Shown: positions 1 through 11,158, counted from the first letter of the stretch. The stretch is DNA of 64,000 nucleotides from Phytophthora sp. 'mugwort' (GCA_033558025.1 JAUCEF010000017.1:1984001-2048000), one strand, 5' to 3'. The notes: generated by a model not told the origin, from the sequence alone. A program made the numbers and translations.

Positions 1-372
1 TGAACTAACCTATATGGCTGGATAGAGTACCCCACGTCCTTCATCTCGCACCTGCGCACGCAGAAGCTCAACGTGTTTAATATCGGTGTGGCGTTCCTGA
101 CGCTGTCGCTGTCGTCGCAGATGGTGTCGTACAAGCAGCGCTATGATGCTGTGCTGAGTGAGAAGGAGCAGCTGAGCGAGAAAGTGGAGGTACTGGAGAA
201 GCTTGTGCTGGACCTTGGAGGCAAGCTGCCGGATGAGGAAGCGCTGACCAAGGCCAAGGAAGCCGCCAAGGAGGCGGAGGCCAAGGCGCTGCGCGACCGC
301 GAGGAGGAGGCCAAGGCTCTGGCGGCCCTGACGACGGATGACAAGAAAGGCAAGAAGAGCAAGCTTATTTAG
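1..372 (+). CDS. 3' end of a membrane-anchored coiled-coil protein (partial)
   Basis: This is the last exon of a gene that starts left of the window. An open frame runs to the TAG at 370-372. The bases near 5-25 look like an intron end (CTAAC branch-like motif, then AG near 25), so the exon probably begins near 26. The visible protein has a hydrophobic stretch (NIGVAFLTLSL) followed by a charged heptad-rich helix of about 45 residues and a lysine-rich tail (DDKKGKKSK). That suggests a single-pass membrane protein with a cytosolic coiled coil. I do not recognise the family, and an ATG at 73 need not be the start because the frame is open upstream. Confidence 0.6.
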
Positions 373-541
373 GCCCGAGAGAAGGCAGTCTGACAGCAGT
401 CATAGAGGATTAGCCGACTGCGCCGTGGGAGTGGAGGAATTTACCGAAACGCTGATTCGTGTGCAGAACTTGCTCAAGCGCTCGGGTTACTGCAATTCGA
501 ACTGCGTCAGCCTACATTTCTGACGCCTATACACTGGTCTG

Positions 542-1257
542 TTACTTTTTGATGGTCGACTGCAGCGAGCGTCTGGACGAGACGTTGTCCAGGCGGTTCA
601 TCTCGTTCACCGCCGTGAGCACCTCGTTGATGTTGGTCTCCAGCACCATACCGCCCATGACTATCTCATCCAGCGCGTAGTGGACCTTATCGCTGTGGAA
701 AATCAGGTCCAGCTCGCATACGTTCTCGAAGATCTTGTCCAGCGTCTCCACGAACACTGTATCAATCAATCACTACTCCGTCAGAAGATAACTCCAACAC
801 GACCTCACTATCTTGATAGGCGAGTAGTACCTTGGATCAGGTCCAAAATGCCCAGGTCGCTCTCCTGTTTGTCCACCGCGAAGACAAAGTACAGCGTCGC
901 GTAGTGCCGGTAAATGAGCTTCACGCCGTTCCCCCAATACCGCACCCTACACGTCCACACCTGTCGTCAGTACACATTCAATATACACCACAACAAGTAT
1001 ACACCGGGGCCACGTACGTGCCCTCGAGGAAGTTGCAGAGCGTGTCAGGGCGCTTCGACACTTGTGTGTATATATCTCGAATAACAGCCTGCTGCTCGGC
1101 ATCGGGCTGGCAAAGAGGATACAGCGTGTCAGCGACCAGAGAGAGTAAAAGGAGCCAAGGACTATTACACCGCCTACTGCAGACGCACCACATGCTCGTA
1201 GAACTTGACGATGCGCGGCTTGCCGTGGTTGTTCACGATGAGGATCCCCTTGATCAT
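542..1257 (-). CDS. AP3S: AP-3 complex sigma subunit
   Basis: Small (sigma) subunit of the AP-3 adaptor, which packs cargo into vesicles bound for lysosome- or vacuole-like organelles. Four exons were reconstructed: complement(542..756, 831..946, 1018..1106, 1189..1257). They total 489 bases, giving 162 residues. Key blocks are MIKGILIVNNHGKPR at the start, KRPDTLCNFLEG, KLIYRHYATLYFVF, LGILDLIQVFVETLDK and GGMVLETNINEV. The order and spacing match the AP-3 sigma family from end to end; for instance KFYEHV joins to PDAEQQAVI without gaps. Introns have GTGCGT, GTACGT and GTACTA donors and AG acceptors. The tail is shorter than in the animal protein. It is divergent from the BTB gene, sharing a 140-base promoter region. 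Confidence 0.93.
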
Positions 1258-1397
1258 CTTGCTCTTTAGGTTAAATCTAAACAGTATGCGGAAAATGTGG
1301 CACATTTGATACAGTGCTGTATCTTCTCCCGATTGGTCGAAAACCATCCATTAGAAAAAAAGCTCAAAAATAGATCGGAGCCATTTGGTACAGTGCC
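1258..1397. promoter_or_regulatory. Bidirectional promoter region with a CCAAT box
   Basis: Only 140 bases separate the start codons of the divergent AP-3 sigma and BTB genes, so both promoters must lie here or within the genes. A CCAAT box (ATTGG at 1332-1336, inside GATTGGTCGAAAACC) sits about 75 bases upstream of the AP-3 sigma start and about 62 upstream of the BTB start. A nearly identical GATTGGTCGAA occurs in the divergent RWDD1/GWT1 spacer. Confidence 0.5.
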
Positions 1398-2777
1398 ATG
1401 ATGGCAGCAGGTAGCGGTAGTAGTGCAGGCGGAGACACCACTGTACGCCGCTCGTTGACGTCCCATCGACCCGGTGCCGATGTCATTGAATTGCGAGGTC
1501 GACGCCGAGTCCAAGCTGGAAGACAAGCCGCAGAAAGCTCCGAGGATATGGAGGAAGAGGAGGAAGAAGACTCGGACGACGAGGAAGAGACGCAGATCCC
1601 TATTGAGGACCAGATAACGCAGGAGCTGCCGGTCACAGAGCGTGACACGAGCCCTCCACCGGCCCACAGACGATCTCCGCCCACGTCGCCGCCGCTGCCG
1701 ATGGCCGAAGCATTGACAGGCTCGCCAACGGGCCCTCCAACCGCCAACTTGTCGCCGTTCGCAGACGTCGAGTCGGCGACGCCGCAGTCCAATGAGGACG
1801 AAGATTCAAGGTCCGAGACGTCCTCGGAGATAAGTCTGGGTTCGGGTCGCCCAGTAAGACGACGAGGAGCCAGGAAGCGCGTGTCAACGGCGTGCTCGGA
1901 CCACCGAGACCTGGCCGAGAGGATGAAGAAGGCGGTGGTGCGTGACGGAGAAGAGAGCTTCGGCGACTCGATGATTGGAGCTGACGTCGTCTTATGTGTT
2001 AAATGCAATGCGGATCGTAGCGAAGCCAATGGAAACGGGAATGCTGTTGCCAATGGAGGCAAGGCAGGGGCCATTCGACGGTTCCACGCACATAGGTTCA
2101 TTCTGGCAGCGAGCTCGCCGCCGTTCCGTGCCATGCTGACTGGAAATATGCGCGAGTCGTCGCGACGAGACGTGGAGCTACATGATATTGAACCTACTAT
2201 TGTGGAAAAGATGCTGCTGTTCATGTACACGGGTGATGTGGTGCTGGATCTGGAGACTGTGCTGGGACTACTGATCGCCGCGGAAATGTATGAGCTGGTA
2301 GCTCTGCGAGAAATGTGCAAGGGCTTTGTGCTCAAGTATGCCCATGAAGTGTTCTGTGACCCACAAATCGTCCAGCTGCCAGAGAAGATACTTCTCGAAC
2401 TGATTCCGCAGGACGAGCTGCAGATCCGAGAGCTGGCGCTAATGGAGGCTCTTGTCATGTGGGGCGAATCCCGCGTCGCTAACGCTGAGAAACCGTTGGG
2501 AGATTTATTGGCGGAAATGATGGAGTTTGTACGCTTCCCGACGATGAGTGTCAGCGATCTCTACGGCAAAGTGCGACCACTCGTGAACGATGGGGTCATT
2601 CGCGAACACCTCCTTACGGAAGCGCTTTTTAATCATCTGAAGTGGGGATCGCAAACTGGCATCTCGGCGAAGCGTGCCAAGCCACGCGCACTCGCGGCCT
2701 CCTTGCGCAAGCGTAAGCGCGTCTCATTTACTCAGCACGTCACGTTCGAGACAACGCCGCAAGGACATCAGGCATGA
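1398..2777 (+). CDS. BTB/POZ domain protein with BACK-like region
   Basis: Intronless 459-residue protein. Residues 1-180 are low complexity: a long Glu/Asp run near 50-70, then Ser/Pro-rich and Arg-rich stretches. The BTB/POZ fold follows at about 193-315, seen as GADVVLCVKC, then an insert, FHAHRFILAASSPPFRAML, MFMYTGDVVLD-like core (MLLFMYTGDVVLD) and a helix ending LREMCKGFVLK. The region after 320 resembles a BACK helical segment (EALVMWGESR). The tail is basic (KRAKPRALAASLRKRKRV), a possible nuclear localisation signal. BTB proteins dimerise and often recruit substrates to Cullin-3 ubiquitin ligases; that role is inferred from the family. Two adjacent ATGs (1398 and 1401) could both serve as start. 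Confidence 0.85.
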   Translation: MMAAGSGSSAGGDTTVRRSLTSHRPGADVIELRGRRRVQAGRQAAESSEDMEEEEEEDSDDEEETQIPIEDQITQELPVTERDTSPPPAHRRSPPTSPPLPMAEALTGSPTGPPTANLSPFADVESATPQSNEDEDSRSETSSEISLGSGRPVRRRGARKRVSTACSDHRDLAERMKKAVVRDGEESFGDSMIGADVVLCVKCNADRSEANGNGNAVANGGKAGAIRRFHAHRFILAASSPPFRAMLTGNMRESSRRDVELHDIEPTIVEKMLLFMYTGDVVLDLETVLGLLIAAEMYELVALREMCKGFVLKYAHEVFCDPQIVQLPEKILLELIPQDELQIRELALMEALVMWGESRVANAEKPLGDLLAEMMEFVRFPTMSVSDLYGKVRPLVNDGVIREHLLTEALFNHLKWGSQTGISAKRAKPRALAASLRKRKRVSFTQHVTFETTPQGHQA

Positions 2778-3175
2778 AATGTAGGTAGGTCAAACTTACA
2801 GTACTTGGAGAATGAGCAGCCCGGCGAAGGAGCAAAGATGTCGTGTTATAATTATTAGGCCGTAGCTTTTTCAACATTGAGAAACGCGGAGTTCATTCAC
2901 TTCCTTCATCTGCTCCCTTGCTTCCACTGCTTCCATCGCGAGTCATTTGCTTTACGCACATCATTGTCACTATAAACGTTCCGGGTGCCGCGTTTGGTCG
3001 GCTACCCGCTTCAAGTTGACAGATCCAATTGCAGTCTTGGTCGTCCCTTGGGTTATGCTGGCTTGGGTGTTTGGTGTATTCAACACGAGCTCATCCTTCA
3101 GTCGGATGAGCTGACCAGCATGTTTGGTACGCTGTTTGAGGGTCCAACGTTTTCTCGAGTCCACAGAGCGGCTCA
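2778..3175. other. Convergent intergenic spacer
   Basis: Shared 3' region of the BTB gene and the minus-strand TBC gene. Short frames exist on both strands near 2970-3179, but none looks like a conserved protein. I see no RNA gene or repeat here. Confidence 0.5.
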
Positions 3176-4906
3176 TTAGTCGTATTCATTCGTGCTCATA
3201 CTGGCCTCAGTGGAGTATTCGCCTTGTAGCACGTCCAAGAAAGAGCTTGAGATCTGTCGGAAAGAAAAGTAACTACAATTAGAAGCCGTGCAACGAATCT
3301 AGCACCAACCACTGCTTTAAGTACATTGAACGCCCTTGCAGTTGCAAAAAATCTGTCAAGGTCACTGTCGGACTAATGTAGAGAACAAGTTAGATGCTGG
3401 CAACCTACAAACGAGAAAAACATAGGTATTATAATGTGTACCTTATGTCGATGAAACCAGGTGACCTTCGATAGATAGGCAAAGATGTCTCCGGAAGTTG
3501 ACTGGCGTAGAAGTTGAGTCTAAAAGCATTATGTCAAATATTTCCACTTAGCAAATAGAAAGATCCTCGAATGATGGCACTGCCGTACCTCAATGACGCT
3601 GAAGATAGCCAAACACGTTTGGAAAAACACTTTCCAGCCAAACTCAAAAAACAAATCCAAGAACGCAATAACATATCGGTGGGGAAGCAGCCGGCACTCT
3701 GTGAACAATGTCAGGATCCAGCTGAAATAGGAGAAAAGTTAGTAACCATGGCAACGCATTGTCACAAAACCTAAGACGAGCTCACCAAGATGCGTAGGTT
3801 GATGGGTGGATATCCCGATCTGACAGGTGGGCGTGCACACGTGGTAGATGCAGCCGAAGAGCTTCATCGAGCTGGAAGTAGCGAAGGTTCACATCTTTCA
3901 TGTCAGGACGATAGACATCATCCAGCCTGTATTTCTCCGAGAGGGCCAAGAACAGACGGAACGCGATCTCGCTGTTCATCTTGGACTCCTGGACGAGTAG
4001 TGCCGCTACAGACGTCATTCCCTTCTCCAAGTACAAAATCACGAAGTGATCGTTAGGTAACACACCAAAACGGACACATTCCAGCGCAGCCAAGTATATG
4101 AAAAGATTTTTTTTCTAACCTGGCAGTACCCAATCTGCGGCTTAAGCATTAGGAAGGCACTTAGCAGCTGATGCGTGCTGGATTTCCAAGTCATGAGCTC
4201 GGACGACGAGTGTTGTGACTTAGTCAGGAAATTCGGTCGCTTGGTATTGGCAATCCGCATCTGAAGCTGTTGGAACGTGCGGTCCACATCCTACGTAGCA
4301 AGAATATCAGTCTCCTCCCAGTTCTCCTCTCCTATTGCTACAGCCACAATATGATGTCACTTACCCTGTCAAGAGTCCGTTTCTGCTCCAAGTGGGCTCC
4401 CTGCACTCTGCGCTGCCTGGGCAGCTGGTGCACGAGCCACTGATACTCGTCCGCCGTGAGGTCCGTAGGCACCACGAACGACTGACGTTTGCGCACCAGG
4501 TAGAGCCACTTCTCGCCATGACAACCGAATGGCAACATCTTGAAACGCCACAGAAGTTGCCGGAATGAGAAGGCAGGCTGGGCGCCGCGCACTTGCGGCT
4601 GGCAGCTCTTGCACAGCACGTGGGGCTCCGTGCCACACGAGCAGAATTGACACACCAGTGCGTGGCAGAACTGTAGCCATGGTCACATCATAAAATCAAA
4701 ATAAAAGTTTATAAATACAAGTTTAGTGATATCAGGATGATAAAAACAGTCGAAAGGTCACTGACGCTGCAGGGTTTGGCCGGACGAAAGCTGTGGCAGG
4801 CCACTTGGCAGCACTGACAGAACGGAGCCGCCTCCATTGCCCCGGTGTCTGGTGGCATGGCGCCTTTGGACGCGGCCGTGTAGGTGGATACACGCGGTAT
4901 CGCCAT
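3176..4906 (-). CDS. TBC-domain Rab GTPase-activating protein with FYVE-like zinc finger
   Basis: Predicted Rab-GAP. Reconstructed exons on the complement: 4766..4906, 4365..4670, 4120..4290, 3786..4021, 3589..3721, 3442..3519, about 3310..3372 and a terminal exon ending at 3176. The last two junctions are less certain because their phases do not fit simply. The N-terminus has eight or more clustered cysteines (CQCCQVAC, PCSFCHALVCQFC, LCKSC), resembling a variant FYVE/rabphilin-type zinc finger. The TBC domain follows: DVDRTFQQL, then PQIGYCQGMTSVAALL across an exon join, YRPDMKDVNLRYFQLDEAL, STYASCWILTLFTECR and FLDLFFEFGWKVFF. The join that restores GYCQGM supports the model. The start ATG at 4906 is the first in frame. 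FYVE fingers bind PI3P on endosomes, so an endosomal GAP is likely by inference. I cannot see a clear IxxDxxR motif. Confidence 0.85.
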
Positions 4907-5096
4907 GACCTTCTTGGCAGTCGATATCTTATTCAACACTGTTCCGATACGATATTTTTAGCTGTGATGGGCTCACATATGAGCAGCTGAGGAGTCCCAC
5001 TTTTCTGTTGAACCTATGATAGGGCATGGGAAGTTTAGTAGACTTAAGTCTACTGAAGCATATGGCTACATCTTGTAGTTAGCCTGTTTTGTCACT

Positions 5097-6554
5097 CTAC
5101 TTTTGGCATTCGTCATTATCGGACTCGCCGTCGTACTCGGTAGCGTCTTCGACCCCATCCTCGGCTTCGGCCTCGACCTCGGCCTCCACGGCGTCGTCCT
5201 CTGTGACCAGACCCTTGTTCCATAGCTGACGACCTGCGAGAGAACAGACGTTACGTTCGACAAGGTGCTTTCGTTTCGATCCAAGTCTTGCGTGTTGCAC
5301 CACATACCTGTAAGTTTTGCGGTAGCCTCGTCCTTGACCGAGGTCTTCGTCGTGACCGTCATCTCGGCGTCGAACTTGGTCTTCCAGGCGGCAAATGTCT
5401 CGACGTTTACAGGTGTGCCTGCAAAACACGAAGACAGATCCGTCGTTAGTACTACGAGAACTGCAGCATTGCTAAGCGATTGCTGAGCGAGCAAGCAAGG
5501 CAGTCCTTACCATGAAACTCACGCCGTTTATCCTCCGCATTCGCATTAGCCTGTATTTGGTCACAAGCTCAACACGTTAGCAGCTGCAGACCCCGAAGCA
5601 CCGTACTCGCTGTCAGCTCTGCCCCACCAGCTCTAGTTTGTCCGCCTCCACCTTGTCCTCCTTCTTCTTCTTCAACTCCATCCGACGCAGCATCTCCTGG
5701 TGTTCGGATCCATCCTGTTCGAAAAGCAGATTCATACAAGATTCATTTTAGCAGCAGCACGCTCTGAGAGATCAGGATCGTTCAAACGCACATTTCCCTC
5801 GCGATTGTTCTCCACTAAATATTCCCGCACTGCCTCCGACAGTGTGTACATCATGGCCATGCCCATGTTCTCCTCGACCTGCTGCGCCAGCAACTCCTTG
5901 ATCTCTTTCACCTGACTGTCCGCCAGACCCTTCTTCACGATGACGTCAATCTGCTCAGCGCAAAATAATACACCGCCAATCAGGATCTGCTACACCAACC
6001 ATCCTAGCATGCATAGCAAACAGCATCACCACCAACCCTCGGCTCCACGTCCGGGTACGTCTCTGGGATCTCCGCCTTGAGCAGCAATGCCACTGCACCC
6101 ACAACAAAAAGCCAACCCACACCACAACATCGTCGTTAATAATATAAACCACCTAGTGACCAATGACGCACTGCTAAATGGCAGCGCAACGCACCGAAGT
6201 TGTTTTCGCCGTCCTGGTTCGGCACCACGTGCACCTGGTAGGCCAGCGGCTCGTCTGAGAGCTCTGCCACCACATTATTAACCGTCAATAAGTATCATCT
6301 CAGTATTGCATGCAAATAAACAGCAGCAATTTCCGTTGACGCACTGGTAAAATCGTCCATGTAGATGGACTCGAGAGCCTCCACCTCCATGGCCTGCTCC
6401 TCCTTGTAATCTGCGCCCGAGCCAGAGCGAGATCATCATCAGTCTCTCATTGTCTCCTCATATGTTTCTTCCACACTAAAATTCTCGTGTCTAGGCACTG
6501 TTCCATGGGGCGGCGTGCGTCACCCGCAAGCACTTTGCCATTCGTACCAGTCAT
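5097..6554 (-). CDS. RWDD1: RWD domain-containing protein 1 (RWDD1/Gir2 homologue)
   Basis: Nine exons on the complement: 6548..6554, 6345..6410, 6195..6263, 6037..6092, 5792..5950, 5628..5714, 5511..5550, 5308..5418, 5097..5233. They total 732 bases and give 243 residues, the same length as animal RWDD1. The first exon is only 7 bases, coding MT plus one base of the next codon; the join gives MTDYKEEQAMEVEALESIY, the canonical RWD start. Further landmarks are EIPETYPDVEPR, QQVEENMGMAMMYTLSEAV, a charged coiled-coil segment, FHGTPVNVETFAAWKTKFD and an acidic tail (EYDGESDNDE). RWDD1/Gir2 binds DRG2-type GTPases and, through RWD, competes for Gcn1 in translation control; this is family knowledge. 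It is divergent from GWT1. Confidence 0.93.
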
Positions 6555-6672
6555 CTTGGAGCCGTGTGCGATGCTAAACTGCCCCCCTTCCAGAGGATGA
6601 TTGGTCGAATGTCCCATCTACCGCATTATTGATTGGGCATAAACCGGTCTCATTAATAAGTTGAACGCCGCA
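6555..6672. promoter_or_regulatory. 118-base bidirectional promoter with two CCAAT boxes
   Basis: Only 118 bases separate the RWDD1 and GWT1 start codons. Two reversed CCAAT boxes (ATTGG at 6600-6604 and 6632-6636) lie 46-50 and 78-82 bases from the RWDD1 start, and 37-73 bases from the GWT1 start. A pyrimidine-rich stretch (CCCCCCTTCC) lies at about 6583-6592. Confidence 0.5.
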
Positions 6673-8965
6673 ATGGACGAGGACTACAAGCTCGCCAAGG
6701 AGGCCTTCGTGGCCGGCCTCCAGGGCTCCAGCGCGCATGAAGTCTTTCTCGTATTCGCCATTGCTCCGGTGCGTGCGGCGTTCAGTTGCTATTGGTGGTG
6801 AAACGGAGCTCCACCGCTGAGAATTCAAGTCGGGGGACACTAAAACATGGCGTTGTTACATCGTTGCAGGGGAGTTTATGGCTTTACTCGGAGCTTATGC
6901 TGCTGCTGGAGGTCGTGGGGATCCGACCACTTGGTGCGGGCAACTTTGTGAGTGCGTTGTCGTTATGGTCGGGAGGTGCAGTAACTATTGCTTTGGTTCT
7001 GAGAGCTCATTGTGGATGGGTCTGAATGGCGAGTCAGAACTTACTAGCGACGATCCTGGTCGAGTTCGTCGTGACGGTGGTGCCTACAATGGTCGGCTTT
7101 AGTTTCGCCGAGTATGCAGTCCCGCTGCTCGCGATGGTGTACTCGTTGGCGGCGATCTTTAGTGCATTGTCCCGGTTCCATGCCAAAGAGTTTATTCGCA
7201 AGCATTGCAGGAAGGAGAAGATGAACCACCTGCTCGAGAAGGAGTTGCCGTTCTTGACCAATTTCCGAGCGCAGATCATGATCTCTACGTGCGTCGCTGG
7301 GATATGGTAGCGAAGTGATTAGTTTGATTTCGCTCACAACTTTGTGGTATGTACGTGCACGTGACGACGTAGATGTTTCGCGATCCTGGCAGTCGATTTC
7401 ACAATCTTCCCCCGTCGCTTCGCCAAGACAGAAAGCTATGGTTTCAGTGTGGTAGGCCCTATTGATTAATTCGTGATTGACGATCATTCATCACCTTTAA
7501 CTGTGGTGTCTGTGACGATGTAGATGGACATCGGAGTCGGTGCATTTATCGTGTCATCGGCGATTGTGTCAGCACCTGCTCGTCAAGCTCGTCCTAGCGC
7601 CAGTCCAACGAAGTACGTTGTGAAATTGTAGATGAACAGCTACACATAGCTTTGCTAAATCGTTTGGTCGGTGCAGATCTCACTCCAAGCGTTCCCAGAG
7701 CTTTGTAAAGAAATGCTACGCTTTCCTCCGACCCATTGCGCTTGTCCTGGTATTTGGAACCGCAAGATTCCTGGCAGTCAGGGGTGTTAACTACCAGGTA
7801 TTAGTGAGGGTTATCTATTCATCACCCCCAAAAGAACTACCAACCGACTGTGTTTGTGATGGGTAGGAGCATGTGTCCGAGTATGGAGTTCACTGGAACT
7901 TCTACTTCACCCTTGCAGGCGTGTACCTCGTGTACTCTCTCCTTCGTGTGCTCGGCAAATGGGCCTCTAGCCCCGTTGTAGCAGTATTGATCGCTTGCGG
8001 TATGAACCATGCACTGATCAGAGTGTTGTCAACCTGTAAACTGCGTGATTCTGACCACCCGAGCTGTAATTGTCGATTTGATAGGTTATCAGTTGTATTT
8101 ATCGTACTATGGCGGTGAAGAGTACATCCTAGACGCCCCCAGGGACAATTTAATGAGCCAGAACCGCGAAGGAATTCTCAGTCTGGCCGGTGAGTCGGTT
8201 GATATTCCCGAGTTAAACTTTGTGGCTCAACAGGCTAATTGGTGTGGTGCCTTGCTCAGGTTACACCTCGCTGTACATGCTTTCTGTTTACGCTGGTCAG
8301 TGCGTTTTCGGCTACATGGATTCCAACGGTTCGAAACTGCACCGCAATATGAGGTGGCTTGTGATCACGCTCTTCATCGTTGCTGGGCTGGCGTGGATCT
8401 TGACCTTCCTCTCAGTGCGCCTTGTTGCTCGCCCGTCCCGCCGAATGGTTAGTATAAACTCCACTCTCGTCCTGAGGTCTCGGTATGTTAATTCGCCTGC
8501 TCTGCGCTTCGTGTCATTAGTTGAATATTCCGTACTTGCTCTGGGTCATGGCCGAGTCTCTCACTCTACTAGCTCTCTACAGCGGCATCCAAACTGTCTG
8601 GTACGTGGTCCGTCGGGCTCCTACAGAGCAAGAAACTTCCTCTACTGACACAAATGCTCTGACGACTGGCACTACTGCTTTCCGCAGCATGCTCCCGCAG
8701 GTACCGCTCCTGTTCCAGGGCATTAACCACAACCAGCTCTTTGTCTTCATCGTGGTACGCTTTGTCTGTCTCTCCGTGATCGATAGCAAACAAGCTAACA
8801 ATGCGCATTTGCCAGGCCAATCTCATGACGGGCGCCGTGAACTTGAGTATGCACACGATCAGGACGAGCCTCGTTGTAGCGTCCAGCGTGCTGCTCGCGT
8901 ACATGCTGGCGGTCTGTACGCTTGCCTCGGCGCTGCAGCACGCCAACGTCCGCATCAAACTGTAG
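6673..8965 (+). CDS. GWT1: GPI-anchor inositol acyltransferase (GWT1/PIGW)
   Basis: ER membrane enzyme that moves an acyl group from acyl-CoA to the inositol of GlcN-PI during GPI anchor synthesis. Eleven exons: 6673..6768, 6870..6947, 7038..7288, 7373..7451, 7524..7612, 7677..7797, 7867..7999, 8085..8189, 8260..8447, 8521..8754, 8816..8965. The sum is 1,524 bases and 507 residues, close to the usual family length of about 500. Family landmarks are KEAFVAGLQGSS at the N-terminus, ILAVDFTIFPRRFAKTE, YGVHWNFYFTLA, MSQNREGILSLAGY and a C-terminal LFQGINHNQLFVFI. About a dozen hydrophobic segments are visible. Every join keeps frame. The neighbouring small introns explain why no long single open frame is seen. 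Confidence 0.95.
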
Positions 8966-9558
8966 CCATGGGACCAACGTGTATGTGTGGAATTAACATA
9001 AATAAATACGTTGCGGTGGCTCTGGGCCGGGTTTTTGTCCGCGTGTGCAGAACCATCAGAACGGCGCCACCAAGCAGCAATTGAGTGATCTCGCTGCAGG
9101 ACTTCCACATATCCCGCAACAATGGGGCCAGGTTGTCGTACCCTGAGCGCGGAGATGGCGCCGCTTCTGGCTGAGGACGCCGCCGATTGCTAAAATGGGA
9201 GACTGGGGCGCGCCAGTCTGTACTGTTGGCTACAAAGAGGCGTGGTCAGGCCGTGAGCCACACGTTTCGTGAGGCGATCTTCCAGCAATATGCCACACCA
9301 TCTGCACACTAACCTTTGACACCACATATACCGTCGAATCCCCTTCGTAAAAGTTGAACGTGAGTGCATTGCATATCTTCGAAATTCTATACCCTTCTTA
9401 AACCGTACAAATGGTACTTTATTGACGTAACGGAGCTCTACAGGCGCCACGAATGACATCACACTTCGATTTACGTCCACGCCCGGAAGGACCAGCGGAA
9501 CCTCCACGCACGCGCTGCTCCTGCATCGTCGCCATCCATTGAGGAACTAAACGTTGCC
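8966..9558. other. Intergenic region upstream of the desaturase
   Basis: About 590 bases between GWT1 and the desaturase start. It must hold the GWT1 3' end and the desaturase promoter. AATAAATA at 8999-9006, just after the GWT1 stop, may act as a polyadenylation signal. No coding region is supported. Confidence 0.4.
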
Positions 9559-11158
9559 ATGGCCCCTATCGAGACCGAGAAGGTCATCGCCAATGGTGCG
9601 TGATGCTCGACGGTCCGCTCAATGCGTCTCCGTGTCGCTTGACTGACTCCGTCTGTGCGTTTCTTTCTTCTTCCTACAGACGGTCTGCACCAGCGCAAGG
9701 CCGCCGCCAGTGCGACCAACAAGGACACCGTCACGTACACGTGGCAGGACGTGGCCAAGCACAACACGGCCAAGAGCGCCTGGGTCATCATCCGCGGCGT
9801 CGTCTACGACGTGACTGGTGCGACCTATAGACAACTAGAGTCCTTGGATGATTGATAAATGTGCTGATAATTGCTGCTGTGCTGCACCACCAGAATGGGC
9901 GGACCGCCACCCTGGAGGCCGTGAGCTCGTTCTGCTGCACTCCGGCCGTGAGTGCACCGACACGTTCGACTCGTATCACCCCTTTTCCAACCGTGCCGAC
10001 AAGGTCCTCGCCAAGTACGCCATCGGAAAGCTTGTTGGAGGCTCGGAGTTCCCCACGTACAAGCCCGACACGGGCTTCTACAAGGAGTGCTGCGACCGCG
10101 TCCACCAGTACTTCAAGGAAAACAAGCTGGATCCGCGCAGCCCATACTCGGGCCTGTGGCGCATGATGATCGTGGCTATCCTTGGTGTTGTGTCGTACAT
10201 GGGAATGAACCAACTTCTGTCGGACAACATCTACGCACACTACGCGTCGGGTGTCCTCTTCGGTGTGTGCCAGGCGCTTCCGCTGCTGCACGTGATGCAC
10301 GACGCTTCGCACGCTGCCATTACCAGTAGCCCCATGGGCTGGACTTTGATCGGCCGTCTTGCGATGGACTGGGTTGCCGGCGCGAACATGGTCTCGTGGC
10401 TGAACCAGCACGTGGTGGGCCATCACATCTACACGAACGTTCCAGGCGCTGACCCCGATCTTCCAATGGACTTCAAGAGCGACGTGCGCCGCATTGTGTA
10501 CCGCCAGGTGCTGCTCCCGATCTACAAGTTTCAGCACCTCTACCTGCCGCCACTATACGGCGTGCTCGGCCTCAAATTTCGTGTGCAGGACATCTTTGAG
10601 ACGTTTATCGCGCTCACGAACGGCCCGCTGCGTGTGAACCCGCACTCGATTGTCGACTGGGCGGAGATGATCATGTCCAAGGCCTTCTGGGCATTCTACC
10701 GCATCTATATCCCGTTGGTTGTGCTCCAGGTTAATCCCGCCCGCTTCTGGGGTGTCTTCTTCCTTGCCGAGTTCGTGACGGGCTGGTACTTGGCCTTTAA
10801 CTTCCAGGTCAGCCACGTGTCCACGGCGTGCGAGTACCCGGGTGACGACGAAGACGTCACTGCCATTAATGACGAGTGGGCTATCTCGCAGATCAAGTCG
10901 TCAGTGGACTATGGCCATGGCTCATTCCTCACGACTTTCCTCACCGGTGCGCTCAACTACCAGGTGACCCACCACCTCTTCCCCGGCGTCTCGCAGTATC
11001 ATTACCCCGCTATCGCCCCGATCATCCTCGACGTGTGCAAGAAGTACAACATCAAATACACGGTGCTCCCCACGTTCACGGAGGCCCTCGCTGGCCACAT
11101 GAACCACCTCGTGATTATGGGCAAGATGGGCAAGCGCGTGACCGTCCACATGGGCTAA
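9559..11158 (+). CDS. Δ5 (front-end) fatty acid desaturase with N-terminal cytochrome b5
   Basis: Three exons, 9559..9595, 9680..9817 and 9894..11158, total 1,440 bases (479 residues). A cytochrome b5 domain occupies about residues 30-105, with the haem-binding HPGG at 64-67. The three histidine boxes of membrane desaturases follow: HDASH (194-198), QHVVGHH (to 236) and QVTHH (415-419). The glutamine that opens the third box marks front-end desaturases. From recalled family resemblance to Phytophthora and Pythium enzymes I assign Δ5 activity, making arachidonic and eicosapentaenoic acid from C20 precursors; Δ6 cannot be fully excluded without alignment. It is ER bound and uses b5 electrons. 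Introns of 84 and 76 bases have GTGCGT and GTGCGA donors. Confidence 0.9.

Noticed and set aside
1364..2458. 364-residue minus-strand open frame
   Set aside because: Antisense shadow of the BTB gene; very Ser-rich composition comes from the complement of acidic and arginine codons, and the plus strand encodes a recognisable BTB domain.
9788..10537. 249-residue minus-strand open frame over the desaturase
   Set aside because: It lies opposite the histidine boxes of a clear desaturase; His/Val-rich composition is the mirror of the sense codons.
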